Assembly: GCF_013389595.1 (NCBI RefSeq)
Contig: NZ_CP058306.1
Coordinates: 2,790,001-2,854,000 of the forward strand
Reading direction: 5' to 3'
Length of the DNA: 64,000 nt
Origin: Flavobacterium sp. I3-2
GTDB lineage: Bacteria > Bacteroidota > Bacteroidia > Flavobacteriales > Flavobacteriaceae
Part shown: piece by piece, positions 8,364 through 16,906 of the stretch
Numbering within the stretch: the stretch's first letter is position 1
Layout: each line of letters opens with the position of its first letter
Position numbers and translations under genes: made by a program
The notes under the pieces: model-generated
Databases searched by the model: none
The model's input: only the letters and a program-made list of their open reading frames with translations
What the model was told of the DNA's origin: nothing

Positions 8364-8680
8364 AAATACCCTTATTCTTAAATTTAACCTTTAACAAATT
8401 TAAAATAAAAAACATCAAAAACTTATTTCTGAAAAATTTTCAACACAAAAGAATAGCATTTTCATTAATTATAGAATTTCTAGTTCATTTTGAATAGGAT
8501 TCAATGCGAGTTTAAGACCTCAAAAACCGTGATACTGCATCATAAGTTAACTTTCAACTACGATTTATAAACTTTCTAGAGAACATGATTCAATTGCAAT
8601 TCGAAATGCACGGTAAGTTTGTGAACTGTGTGGATTGATATAAAAAGAGATGGAATTTGTCAATAGCCCAAAAATAACAT
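8364..8680. other. Intergenic, no gene seen
   Basis: About 317 bp lie between the acr3 stop (minus strand) and the start of the SWIM gene. I see no convincing ORF, RNA or strong hairpin. It should contain the SWIM gene promoter. Confidence 0.5.
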
Positions 8681-9721
8681 TTAGGTACTTTGGGAATAAT
8701 ACTTTTTCTTTGACCATAAACTTGCCTTTACTAAAAGTATCAGTACTGGCACTTCTATTAAAGGTCCAATAACTCCTACAAATGCTTGTGGTGAATGAAT
8801 ACCAAATATGGCTATAGAAACTGCAATAGCTAGTTCAAAATTGTTACCTGTTGCTGTAAATGCAATGGATGCATTTTTATCATATGGAACTTTCATTGCT
8901 TTATTGATAAAGAAACTGATGAAGAACATCATTACAAAATAAATAACTAATGGAATCGCTACTTTAATAACGTCTAAAGGTAGTTCAAGAATTTTATCCC
9001 CTTTTAAACTGAACATTACCACAATAGTAAACAATAATGCATAAAGTGTTATGGGGGATATTTTGGGTACGAATACACGATTGTACCACTGTATACCTTT
9101 CTCTCTAATTAAAGTGTATCGGGTGATAAATCCTGCTAAAAAAGGAATTCCTAAATAGATTAATACACTTTGTGTAACTTCCGTCATCGATACTGAAACA
9201 TTAAAATTTGCTAAACCTAATTTGGTTGGTAATATGTTGATGAATAACCAAACTAAAAAGCTATAACTTGATACTTGAAAAATACTATTTAGTGCGACTA
9301 ACATTGCTGTGTATTCTCTATTAGCCTTTGCTAAATCGCTCCAAACTATAACCATAGCAATACATCGGGCTAATCCAATGAGAATTAATCCGGACATATA
9401 ATCAGGCTGATCGTGAAGAAATAACACAGCTAAGCCAAACATTAAAACTGTACCTATAACCCAATTTAATAGTAAGGATATACCGATTACCTTTTTATTT
9501 TTGAATGCTTGTGGTAATAAAGTATAGTCTACTTTGGTTAATGGCGGAAACATCATAATAATTAAACCTATAGCTAAAGGTATATTTGTAGTTCCCACAC
9601 TCATACGTTCTACTACTATTGGCGTATTTGGAAATATATATCCAATTAAAACACCGAATATCATTGCGATAAATATCCACAAGGTCAAGTATCTATCTAA
9701 TAATTTTAATTTAGGCTGCAT
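8681..9721 (-). CDS. acr3: Arsenite efflux transporter, ACR3 family
   Basis: This 346-residue integral membrane protein has about ten hydrophobic helices. It carries ACR3 landmarks: an early IGLIIMMFPPLTKVDY segment, the conserved cysteine in GLARCIAMVIVWSDLAKAN, and FTATGNNFELAIAVSIA near the C-terminus. The Cys of GLARC is the known metalloid-binding residue of the family. It exports As(III) produced by the arsenate reductase, whose stop overlaps its ATG by one base (TAATG), so the two are tightly coupled. It is the last gene of the ars operon. Confidence 0.95.
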   Translation of the reverse strand: MQPKLKLLDRYLTLWIFIAMIFGVLIGYIFPNTPIVVERMSVGTTNIPLAIGLIIMMFPPLTKVDYTLLPQAFKNKKVIGISLLLNWVIGTVLMFGLAVLFLHDQPDYMSGLILIGLARCIAMVIVWSDLAKANREYTAMLVALNSIFQVSSYSFLVWLFINILPTKLGLANFNVSVSMTEVTQSVLIYLGIPFLAGFITRYTLIREKGIQWYNRVFVPKISPITLYALLFTIVVMFSLKGDKILELPLDVIKVAIPLVIYFVMMFFISFFINKAMKVPYDKNASIAFTATGNNFELAIAVSIAIFGIHSPQAFVGVIGPLIEVPVLILLVKASLWSKKKYYSQST

Positions 9722-10338
9722 TAATTAACTTGTATTTGAGAAAAAATGTACATCATTTCGGTTGCTATTTCGATACTTCGTTGCTGGTAAACTTCACTCT
9801 GTTCTATTGTACTGTCAGAAATTTTAGGATCGTCGTATGTAATTGGAATTCGTTTTTCTGCACCTGCAATAAAAGGGCACCCACCGTCTGCTTGTGAGCA
9901 AGTCATTATTGCCGCAAATTCTGAGCTAGGGTTATAAGGATGATCATATTTTTTAGAAAATCCGATAATCGGTAAACTATTTTCATCATATTTTATTGCG
10001 TAAATAGGATTACCGCCTTCAGCAATTTTGAGGATTTGGAAGCCTTGATGACTTAAAGTTTCTATTACTTTTGGAAACAAGGCTGTAATTTCTGTACCAC
10101 CTGAATAACAATTGACATCTTGAACATTATAATAGTATGCTGCAAATTGTGCCCATATTTGTGCTAGATGACTTCTGCGTGAATTGTGCGTGCAAATGAA
10201 ATTGAGATTTACAGCTTGCTTACGATTGACTTTCTCTTGAATATAAACAACCAAAGGTTGTAAAATAGCTTTTCTGTCATCAGAAATCTCTTGACTCAGA
10301 ACATTATTCTGAATAGTGTATAATAATTGGTTTTGCAT
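9721..10338 (-). CDS. arsC: Arsenate reductase, low-molecular-weight phosphatase type
   Basis: This 205-residue protein has the CX5R phosphatase loop in FICTHNSRRSHLAQ (C49, R55) and further cysteines in MTCSQADGGCPF, typical of thioredoxin-coupled or LMW-PTP-like arsenate reductases of Bacteroidota. ITYDDPKI near the C-terminus carries the DP general acid. It reduces arsenate to arsenite in the cytoplasm for export by the overlapping acr3 product. A short N-terminal extension of about 40 residues precedes the phosphatase domain. Thioredoxin is the probable reductant. Confidence 0.88.
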   Translation of the reverse strand: MQNQLLYTIQNNVLSQEISDDRKAILQPLVVYIQEKVNRKQAVNLNFICTHNSRRSHLAQIWAQFAAYYYNVQDVNCYSGGTEITALFPKVIETLSHQGFQILKIAEGGNPIYAIKYDENSLPIIGFSKKYDHPYNPSSEFAAIMTCSQADGGCPFIAGAEKRIPITYDDPKISDSTIEQSEVYQQRSIEIATEMMYIFSQIQVN

Positions 10339-10342
10339 TGGT

Positions 10343-11485
10343 TTAAAATTGAATAAGTAAGTAGCCTAGTATGGAACCAAATAATACAATGAAAGCACTA
10401 TTGATTTTTTTGAATTGAAAAACTATTACGGCACTGATCAATGCAATTGCAATGTTTCTCAAATCGGTAATGGTTTCTTTACCCATAATAATACAAACAG
10501 ATAAAATAATCGCTACAGATGCTACATTCACACCATTTAAAAAAGCCGCAAATGATTGGTTACTTCTTATAAACTTCATTAAAGGATGTATTAAAGCAAC
10601 CAAAATAAATGAGGGTAGAAAAATGGCTAAAGTAGATACAATAGCACCCGAAAGTCCGTTGATTTGATATCCAATAAAAGTTACAGATGAAAAAACAGGT
10701 CCCGGTGTAAATTGTCCAACTGCAATTGCGTCCATCAGTTGTATTCGCGTGAGTAAGCCTTTATCTACCAACTCGGTATCTAAGAAAGCAAATAAAACGT
10801 AGCCACTTCCGAAAAGAATTGAACCAATTTTTAGAAAAGTCCAAAATAAGGATTGGTTTATCGTAGACAGAAACGATCCATGCAATACAGGAAATAGAGC
10901 TAAAGGAACAAAACTTTTCATGGAACGAGATTGGCGAAAATTTTTTACTAAAAGCATAAAAAAGCCAGCGCCTACCAATAAAAAAATTTCATTGATACCT
11001 AAAAGCGATAAAACGACTACAGCAATTGCTAAAACACCTAGGTAAACATTCTTTATCGCTTTTAAAAACAGTGGATAAATGGCACCAATAATGATTGCAA
11101 TAATGGCTGGTTTGATTCCATATAAAAAAGGTGAAACTTCTGGAATTTGTCCGTACTTCTGATAAAAATAGGCGAAAATTCCGGTAATCAATACTGCTGG
11201 AAATATGAAACATAGTCCGGCAACTAATAGACCTTTCCATCCGCCTTTGTCGTAACCGATATGAATAGCTAGTTCAGTGCTATTAGGTCCAGGAATGAGG
11301 TTGGTAGCACCTAATAAATCTAAAAATTGCTGATCACTCATCCATTGCCGTTTCGCGACCACTTCTCTTTGCATCATAGCAATATGAGCCGCAGGACCAC
11401 CAAAGCCAATCACTCCAAGCTTGAAAAACAACCTTGCAATTTCCTTAATTTGTATTTTTTGATCCATATTGATTTTTATAGACAA
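10343..11485 (-). CDS. chrA: Chromate efflux transporter, ChrA family
   Basis: The 380-residue membrane protein is of the long-chain CHR type, with two homologous halves. The first half has KLGVIGFGGPAAHIAMM, and its counterpart in the second half is FLKIGSILFGSGYVLFAFL. The family signature ATNLIPGPNSTELAIHIGY and its second-half version AVGQFTPGPVFSSVTFIGY are both clear. It exports chromate. Its placement between arsC and the DUF6428 gene in an ArsR-controlled operon is common in Bacteroidota and suggests co-regulation with arsenic genes. The start could also be the Met at residue 7. Confidence 0.93.
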   Translation of the reverse strand: MSIKINMDQKIQIKEIARLFFKLGVIGFGGPAAHIAMMQREVVAKRQWMSDQQFLDLLGATNLIPGPNSTELAIHIGYDKGGWKGLLVAGLCFIFPAVLITGIFAYFYQKYGQIPEVSPFLYGIKPAIIAIIIGAIYPLFLKAIKNVYLGVLAIAVVVLSLLGINEIFLLVGAGFFMLLVKNFRQSRSMKSFVPLALFPVLHGSFLSTINQSLFWTFLKIGSILFGSGYVLFAFLDTELVDKGLLTRIQLMDAIAVGQFTPGPVFSSVTFIGYQINGLSGAIVSTLAIFLPSFILVALIHPLMKFIRSNQSFAAFLNGVNVASVAIILSVCIIMGKETITDLRNIAIALISAVIVFQFKKINSAFIVLFGSILGYLLIQF

Positions 11486-11495
11486 AAATATAATA

Positions 11496-11963
11496 TTAGC
11501 AACATCCAGAATTAGGTGTACAGCAAGACACTTTTTCTTGTTTTATTATAAATTTATTTTCTGTTGCTACTGGAATACCACAAGCATCTTCAGCTAAACA
11601 AGCTGTTTTTTTATTTTTTAAAATGAAATGTTTTCCATTAAATTCAAGATCATATTTACCGATTGTAGTCGATTGATATTCTACTTCTATTTCAGCATCT
11701 TCAATTCCTAATTTGTTTTCGGATAAACGAATGATGTTTAATAATTTTCCAGGTTTTAAACGATGCTCATAATCGTCTGCATTCCATAATTGGAAATTAA
11801 CAACTTTTTCATCTCTAACAACACCACCGCAATCAATAAATTTCTTAGTTATTTGCCCTATCTCTGTAACGTGAAAATGTTCTGGAACGAAAGTACCATC
11901 CTCTAATTGAAAAACAACATCATCTAATGTTGGTAAAATTTCTTTGATTTCTGAAAGTTTCAT
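11496..11963 (-). CDS. DUF6428 family protein, ars-operon associated
   Basis: This soluble protein of about 155 residues starts MKLSEIKEILP and contains FVPEHFHVTEIGQITKKFIDCGG, the pattern I associate with DUF6428. It ends with a Cys-rich tail (VSCCTPNSGCC) and an internal ACLAEDACGIP, which suggest metalloid or metal binding. An in-frame ATG six codons upstream, at 11981, lies only 7 bp from an ArsR-type palindrome, so I prefer the internal start. It is the second gene of the ars operon, directly after arsR. The biochemical function is not known to me. Confidence 0.82.
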   Translation of the reverse strand: MKLSEIKEILPTLDDVVFQLEDGTFVPEHFHVTEIGQITKKFIDCGGVVRDEKVVNFQLWNADDYEHRLKPGKLLNIIRLSENKLGIEDAEIEVEYQSTTIGKYDLEFNGKHFILKNKKTACLAEDACGIPVATENKFIIKQEKVSCCTPNSGCC

Positions 11964-11987
11964 ATACTTTTTAATTATCATTTATTA

Positions 11988-12003
11988 ATCGTAATATTAC
12001 GAT
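11988..12003. promoter_or_regulatory. ArsR-type operator (perfect 16-bp palindrome)
   Basis: ATCGTAATATTACGAT is a perfect palindrome between the arsR stop and the next gene. A near copy lies upstream of arsR at 12368-12383. Location and symmetry suggest an ArsR binding site that gives the downstream genes a second regulated start. Confidence 0.75.
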
Positions 12004-12023
12004 GATTTATTTAAAAAAATGCT

Positions 12024-12353
12024 TTAACAGCATTTCTCTATTTTTACGTTTTGATTAAAAAAACTTGAAAACTCATTCTGAATCGATACCCAAACCTTTA
12101 GATCAATACAATAACAAACCGATTTCCCTTCAATTGCACCTTTAAGAATTCCTATTTTCTTCAGTTCTTTTAAATGTTGCGAAATAGTAGCTTGTGCCAA
12201 ACCTAATACATCTACCAAATCTGTACATATACAAGCATTTTGTTTGATGATGTGCTGAATTATAGCAATACGAGCTGGATGCCCCAATACTTTAAATAAT
12301 GTAGCTAAATTATTTTGCTCTATTGTAAATATTTCTGACTTAGTAGTACCCAT
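12024..12353 (-). CDS. arsR: ArsR-family metalloregulatory repressor
   Basis: This 109-residue winged-helix protein has the recognition helix in LAQATISQHLKELKKIGILKG. Cysteines in NACICTDLV (CxC at the start of the wHTH) and a terminal KCC provide likely As(III) ligands. GHPARIAIIQHI is the usual ArsR helix. It should repress its own operon and release on arsenite. Operator-like palindromes lie directly upstream (12368-12383) and directly downstream (11988-12003). Confidence 0.94.
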   Translation of the reverse strand: MGTTKSEIFTIEQNNLATLFKVLGHPARIAIIQHIIKQNACICTDLVDVLGLAQATISQHLKELKKIGILKGAIEGKSVCYCIDLKVWVSIQNEFSSFFNQNVKIEKCC

Positions 12354-12367
12354 GAATTATTATTATC

Positions 12368-12383
12368 ATTGCAATATTACGAT
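12368..12383. promoter_or_regulatory. ArsR-type operator upstream of arsR
   Basis: ATTGCAATATTACGAT differs from the perfect palindrome at 11988 in two positions of one arm. It lies 15 bp above the arsR start codon, where a repressor would block transcription. Confidence 0.7.
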
Positions 12384-12503
12384 TATTATTTCAAATTGAA
12401 AATTTTCATTAATTATTTTAGATATCAGATTAACCTCTTTTTTTTAATACAAAAAAAACTTATAAATCAATTATTAGCTTAGGCGCATTAAATTGAGTGA
12501 ACT

Positions 12504-12517
12504 GTAACAAATGTTAC
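12504..12517. promoter_or_regulatory. Crp/Fnr-type operator, copy 1
   Basis: GTAACAAATGTTAC (GTAAC–N4–GTTAC) lies before the YeeE/YedE genes. The same 14 bases recur at 14218, 15075 and 18280. The regulator gene in the same cluster (13542-14174) is the likely ligand-responsive activator. Confidence 0.8.
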
Positions 12518-12566
12518 TGAATAGTAGTAAATAATGTTTGAAATTCGCAAAATAAAAATTAAAACT

Positions 12567-13115
12567 ATGGATTGGATATTTGGAACATGGCCTTGGTATG
12601 TAGGAGGTCCTATTATTGCATTTATAATGCTTGCTTTGATTTATTTAGGTAAAAGTTTTGGCTTTTCTTCAAATTTCAGAACTATCTGTTCCGCAATGGG
12701 TGCAGGTAAAACATGCTCGTTTTTCGATTTTAATTGGAGAGCTCAAAAGTGGAATCTACTTTTTTTAGTTGGTGCTGTGCTTGGAGGCTATTTAGCTGCA
12801 AATGTATTGTCAAACAATCAAATTCCTGAAATATCTGCATATACAACTGAGTATTTGCAAAACCTTGGATTTAATAGTGTTGGAAAAAGTTATGGTCCTA
12901 CAGAAATATTTGAAACTTTGAATGCAAATTCATTAGCTGTTTTAATCATTGGAGGATTACTTATTGGATTTGGAAGTAGATATGCTGGCGGATGTACTTC
13001 AGGACATGCTATTTCAGGTTTAAGTGATTTACAGTTACCTTCATTAATTGCTGTTATCGGTTTCTTTATCGGAGGATTAATCATGGTTCATTTATTATTA
13101 CCAATAATTTTTTAA
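12567..13115 (+). CDS. YeeE/YedE-family sulfur transporter, N-terminal half
   Basis: This integral membrane protein of about 182 residues begins MDWIFGTWPWYVGGPIIAF. It carries the YeeE/YedE motifs FRTICSAMGAGKTC and GFGSRYAGGCTSGHAISGLS, whose cysteines are the thiosulfate or sulfide transfer residues in the family. The upstream ATG at 12534 would lie within the promoter region set by the operator at 12504, so I take the start at 12567. It is followed after 2 bp by the DUF6691-like half, and the two probably form one sulfur import unit. Confidence 0.9.
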   Translation: MDWIFGTWPWYVGGPIIAFIMLALIYLGKSFGFSSNFRTICSAMGAGKTCSFFDFNWRAQKWNLLFLVGAVLGGYLAANVLSNNQIPEISAYTTEYLQNLGFNSVGKSYGPTEIFETLNANSLAVLIIGGLLIGFGSRYAGGCTSGHAISGLSDLQLPSLIAVIGFFIGGLIMVHLLLPIIF

Positions 13116-13117
13116 AA

Positions 13118-13531
13118 ATGAGAAGTATTTTATATATTGTGTTAGGAGTGATTTTTGGAATCACTATGTATAAGGCAGAAACAGCCTCATGGTTTAGAAT
13201 AGTAGAAATGTTTCAATTTCAATCTTTTCATATGTTTGGATTTATTGGTTCAGCATTAGTTATTGGATTGATTGGAATACAATTTATTAAGAGAAAGAGT
13301 GCCAAAGACCTTGATGGTAATCCAATTGTTATTAAACCGAAAGATAAGTCAATTAGTCGCTATTTATTCGGTGGTATTTCTTTTGGTTTAGGATGGGCTT
13401 TAATTGGTGCTTGTCCTGGTCCTATCTTTGTACTTTTAGGTGCAGGAACTTATTCTATAATTATTGTAATTTTAGCAGCATTAACAGGTACATGGTTGTA
13501 CGGAATATTAAAAGATTATCTACCTCATTAA
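13118..13531 (+). CDS. YeeE/YedE-family (DUF6691) membrane protein, second half
   Basis: The 137-residue membrane protein contains GGISFGLGWALIGACPGPIFVLLGAG, the cysteine-containing signature of the C-terminal YeeE/YedE half. MFGFIGSALVIG is an internal helix. It pairs with the preceding gene, separated by 2 bp, and is followed 10 bp later by the Crp/Fnr regulator in the same operon. It is expected to help import thiosulfate or a related sulfane compound. Confidence 0.9.
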   Translation: MRSILYIVLGVIFGITMYKAETASWFRIVEMFQFQSFHMFGFIGSALVIGLIGIQFIKRKSAKDLDGNPIVIKPKDKSISRYLFGGISFGLGWALIGACPGPIFVLLGAGTYSIIIVILAALTGTWLYGILKDYLPH

Positions 13532-13541
13532 TAAAATAAAT

Positions 13542-14174
13542 ATGATAAATAAAAGTTTATTAGAAAGTTATTTTAGTTCGCTTTTTGAAGAAGAATTAAT
13601 AGATGAAATGGTTCAAATTGGGCAAATTCGTTCCTTTGAGGAAAATGAAATCTTAATAGATTTAAATCAAACTATCTCACATATGCCCTTGCTTTTGCAT
13701 GGTGCGATACGAATTATGCGTGATGATGATAATGATGGAGAGCTTTTATTGTACTATTTAGAAAAAGGTGATACTTGTGCCATGACTATGACCTGTTGTT
13801 TGGGGACAAAAACAAGTAACATCCGTGCAACGGCAGAAACCGATGGTGAAATGTTGATGATTCCGGTTCAAAAAATGGATGAATGGTTAGCCAAATATGC
13901 AACTTGGCGCGCTTTTGTTTTTAATAGTTATCAAGATCGTTTAGACGAAATGATGCGTTCTATAGATAATTTAGCTTTTAATGATTCAAAAGGTCGATTA
14001 AAAAATTATTTAATAGAAGTTGCTAGTGTTAATAAAACACGAACAGTAAATAAAACACATGCAGAAATTGCTTATGAAATGAATACCTCTCGTGTGGTAA
14101 TTTCTCGATTGATAAAAGCATTAGAAAATGAAGGTTTTATTAAGCAACAACGTAACAGCATTACGATTTTATAA
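13542..14174 (+). CDS. Crp/Fnr-family transcriptional regulator
   Basis: The 210-residue protein has an N-terminal cyclic-nucleotide-binding-like barrel (residues about 25-125) and a C-terminal HTH_Crp domain. In the latter, THAEIAYEMNTSRVVISRLIKALENEGFI is the helix-turn-helix. The sensor has clustered cysteines (CAMTMTCCLG), which could respond to persulfide or redox state; this is inference. It is the third gene of its operon. The palindrome GTAACAAATGTTAC before four units of this sulfur cluster is its probable binding site. Confidence 0.92.
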   Translation: MINKSLLESYFSSLFEEELIDEMVQIGQIRSFEENEILIDLNQTISHMPLLLHGAIRIMRDDDNDGELLLYYLEKGDTCAMTMTCCLGTKTSNIRATAETDGEMLMIPVQKMDEWLAKYATWRAFVFNSYQDRLDEMMRSIDNLAFNDSKGRLKNYLIEVASVNKTRTVNKTHAEIAYEMNTSRVVISRLIKALENEGFIKQQRNSITIL

Positions 14175-14205
14175 AAGATGTTTCAGTAGAAACATCTTTT
14201 TTTTG
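14173..14205 (+). terminator. Rho-independent terminator after Crp/Fnr gene
   Basis: A 12-bp perfect stem (AAAAGATGTTTC with GAAACATCTTTT) encloses a 4-base loop and is followed by a T run. Confidence 0.9.
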
Positions 14206-14217
14206 CTGCATCGATCT

Positions 14218-14231
14218 GTAACAAATGTTAC
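14218..14231. promoter_or_regulatory. Crp/Fnr-type operator, copy 2
   Basis: GTAACAAATGTTAC stands 50 bp before the TauE/SafE start. A -7-like box GACCTTTG at 14254-14261 ends 36.5 bp from the operator centre, which fits class II activation around -41.5. Confidence 0.82.
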
Positions 14232-14280
14232 GCTCTACTTATTAATATAGATAGACCTTTGTAGTATAAAATTAAAAACA

Positions 14281-15069
14281 ATGGAAATCATAGGTTTTAT
14301 ATTAACTGTTGTCATCGGTTTACTGGTTGGTTTATTTGGTGGAGGTGGAAGCATTCTTACCGTACCTGTTTTAGTGTATCTATTTGCAATTCCTGCCACG
14401 TTATCTACGACATATTCTTTAGCTCTAGTTAGTATTACAAGTTTAATTGCGGCAACACCTCATGTGGTACAAAAGAAGTTGTCTTACACAAAAATACTTC
14501 AATTTGGTATTCCTTCAATGATAGCCTTATATACAATACGTTCTTTTGTTCTTCCATCAATCCCACCCTACTTCAAGTTTTTGGGATTTGAGATCGAGAA
14601 AAACACTTTTATGATGTTATTCTTTTCTTTATTAATGCTGACTTCTGGTTTTTTTATGATTAAACAAAAGAAAAATAATCCTGATTGTATCGATTGTTCA
14701 TATAATCATATAGCCTTAATGGTTGCAGGATTATTAGAAGGTTTAATAACAGGTATTGTTGGTGCTGGTGGTGGATTTATTATAGTACCTATATTAATGA
14801 TTTTTGGAAAAATGAGTGTAAAACAAGCCGTAGCCAATTCACTATTTATTATTGGGGTTAAATCATTTATTGGATTTTTAGGATCACACGATATCTCATC
14901 TTTAAACTTTTCCTTTTTAATAAAAATTTTAGCTATCGCCTTGGTTGGAATGTACTTCGGAGTTCAATTGAACAAAAAATTAGATGCCAAACAATTAAAA
15001 CCCATTTTTGGATATTTTGTGATGATTATGGGATGTATCATATTAATTAAAGAACTCATAATAAAATAG
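14281..15069 (+). CDS. Sulfite/organosulfur exporter, TauE/SafE family
   Basis: This 262-residue membrane protein has about eight helices and the duplicated TauE/SafE motifs GLLVGLFGGGGSILTVPVL near the N-terminus and LITGIVGAGGGFIIVPIL in the second half. The family exports sulfite, sulfonates or other sulfur anions. It has its own copy of the Crp/Fnr operator and lies between the regulator and the persulfide dioxygenase. Export of sulfite made by that enzyme is the likely role. Confidence 0.92.
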   Translation: MEIIGFILTVVIGLLVGLFGGGGSILTVPVLVYLFAIPATLSTTYSLALVSITSLIAATPHVVQKKLSYTKILQFGIPSMIALYTIRSFVLPSIPPYFKFLGFEIEKNTFMMLFFSLLMLTSGFFMIKQKKNNPDCIDCSYNHIALMVAGLLEGLITGIVGAGGGFIIVPILMIFGKMSVKQAVANSLFIIGVKSFIGFLGSHDISSLNFSFLIKILAIALVGMYFGVQLNKKLDAKQLKPIFGYFVMIMGCIILIKELIIK

Positions 15070-15074
15070 TTATT

Positions 15075-15088
15075 GTAACAAATGTTAC
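15075..15088. promoter_or_regulatory. Crp/Fnr-type operator, copy 3
   Basis: GTAACAAATGTTAC lies 56 bp before the start of the persulfide dioxygenase–rhodanese gene. Confidence 0.8.
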
Positions 15089-15143
15089 CATTTATATAAA
15101 AAAATCTCACGAAATTTACAACACAAATTAAAAGATATACAAA

Positions 15144-16556
15144 ATGAAAATAGAACAAATTTATACCGGATGTTTAGCACAAGGTGCCTATTATATAGAA
15201 AGTAAAGGTGAAGCAGCAATCATAGATCCTTTGCGAGAAACGCAACCTTATCTAGAGCGTTTAACCAAAGATGGCGTGCTTTTAAAATACATTTTCGAAA
15301 CGCACTTTCATGCCGATTTTGTAAGTGGACATTTAGATTTAAGTCAAAAAACAGGTGCACCGATTGTTTACGGACCAACCGCTCAGCCTGAATTCGAAGC
15401 AATTATAGCGGAGGATAATCAAATTTTTGAAATCGGAAATATTAAAATTAAAGTGTTACACACACCGGGTCATACCTTAGAAAGTACAACTTATTTATTA
15501 ATAGACAAGAACGGAAAAGAATCTGCAATTTTTAGTGGTGACACGTTGTTCTTAGGAGATGTAGGTCGACCTGACTTGGCTCAAAAAGCCGCTAGTATGA
15601 CTCAAGAAGAATTGGCGGGAATGCTTTACGATAGTTTATACAACAAGATTATGCCTTTAGCAGATGATATTACGGTATACCCAGCTCACGGAGCAGGTTC
15701 GGCTTGTGGTAAAAATATGATGAAAGAAACGGTTGATACTTTAGGTAATCAAAAGAAAATGAATTATGCCTTAAATCAACCTTCTAAAGAAGCTTTTATT
15801 GAAGCCGTTACCGATGGTTTATTACCTCCACCTGCCTATTTTGGAATGAACGTTGCGATGAATAAAAAAGGATACGAAAGTTTCGAAACTGTTTTATCTC
15901 AAGGAATGACAGCTTTGTCGGTAGAAGAATTTGAAAATGCAGCTGAACAATCAGGAGCTCTAATTTTAGATACTCGTGCCAATGGAGATTTCGCTAAAGG
16001 ATTTATTCCTCAATCGATTAATATTGGCATCAATGGTGATTTTGCTCCTTGGGTGGGGTCTATGATTGTTGATGTGAATCAACCGATTTTATTAGTTACA
16101 GATGCTGATATGGAAGAAGAAACAGTAACGCGTTTAAGTCGTGTAGGATTTGATCACGTTATCGGCCATTTACAAGGTGGATTCTCTTCTTGGAAAGATG
16201 CTGAAAAAGAAATCGATACAGTTAATAGAATAACTGCAACAGAATTTGCTTCTCAAATTGAAGGTAAAGAAGCCATGGTGATTGATGTTCGTAAAGAATC
16301 GGAATATGCAGCAGAACACGTAGAAGATGCGTATAGTAAACCTTTGGCTTACATTAACGATTGGGTAAACGATATCGATCCTAAACAACCGTTTTATTTA
16401 CATTGTGCAGGAGGCTACAGAAGTATGATTGCTGCAAGTATTCTTCAAGCGCGTGGGTATAGAAACTTTATCGAAATTGAAGGCGGATTCAAAGCCATAG
16501 CTGAAACACAAATACCTAAAACCGATTTCGTATGTCAAAGCAAAGTTTTAAAATAA
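15144..16556 (+). CDS. Persulfide dioxygenase–rhodanese fusion (cytoplasmic)
   Basis: This 470-residue protein has an ETHE1-like metallo-beta-lactamase domain (about 1-240): THFHADFVSGH (H54, H56, D58), HTPGHT near 113 and FSGDTLFLGDVGRPDL. Two rhodanese domains follow. The first (about 255-345) has lost its catalytic Cys (LLVTDADMEEE in its place). The second has LHCAGGYRS. The enzyme should oxidise glutathione or other persulfides to sulfite, fed by the rhodanese domain. No signal peptide is visible. A Crp/Fnr operator stands upstream. Confidence 0.93.
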   Translation: MKIEQIYTGCLAQGAYYIESKGEAAIIDPLRETQPYLERLTKDGVLLKYIFETHFHADFVSGHLDLSQKTGAPIVYGPTAQPEFEAIIAEDNQIFEIGNIKIKVLHTPGHTLESTTYLLIDKNGKESAIFSGDTLFLGDVGRPDLAQKAASMTQEELAGMLYDSLYNKIMPLADDITVYPAHGAGSACGKNMMKETVDTLGNQKKMNYALNQPSKEAFIEAVTDGLLPPPAYFGMNVAMNKKGYESFETVLSQGMTALSVEEFENAAEQSGALILDTRANGDFAKGFIPQSINIGINGDFAPWVGSMIVDVNQPILLVTDADMEEETVTRLSRVGFDHVIGHLQGGFSSWKDAEKEIDTVNRITATEFASQIEGKEAMVIDVRKESEYAAEHVEDAYSKPLAYINDWVNDIDPKQPFYLHCAGGYRSMIAASILQARGYRNFIEIEGGFKAIAETQIPKTDFVCQSKVLK

Positions 16557-16906
16557 TTTTTTCAGGTTTAATTATCATTATTATGTTTGGATTACTAAAA
16601 AATATGTTCTCAGAGAACAACAACGAAGAATTAAATAACATCATTAGTAACGCCTATTTAGTAGATGTTAGAACACCCGCTGAATTTGCAGAAGGAAACG
16701 TTCCTGGTTCGGTAAATATACCTTTAGATCAAGTACAAAATCAATTATCAAAATTCAAAAATCACGAAAGTATTGTGGTATTTTGCAGAAGCGGAAACAG
16801 AAGTGGTCAAGCCAAAGCTATTTTAGAACAGAATGGTTTTACTAATGTAGTAAATGGTGGTACTTGGCAACAAATAAATGAAATTAAAAATGGAGCAGGA
16901 AAATAA
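16532..16906 (+). CDS. Membrane-anchored single-domain rhodanese
   Basis: The 124-residue protein starts inside the end of the previous gene (25-bp overlap). It has an N-terminal hydrophobic anchor (residues about 6-24) and a rhodanese domain with VDVRTPAEFAEGNVPGSVNIPL and the active loop VVFCRSGNRS. It likely transfers sulfane sulfur outside the cytoplasmic membrane. Overlaps on both sides indicate translational coupling with the dioxygenase and the methyltransferase. Confidence 0.92.
   Translation: MSKQSFKIIFSGLIIIIMFGLLKNMFSENNNEELNNIISNAYLVDVRTPAEFAEGNVPGSVNIPLDQVQNQLSKFKNHESIVVFCRSGNRSGQAKAILEQNGFTNVVNGGTWQQINEIKNGAGK

Noticed and set aside
10989..11240. Minus-strand frame inside chrA
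   Set aside because: It is an alternative frame of the chrA coding region. The chrA frame carries both CHR signatures.
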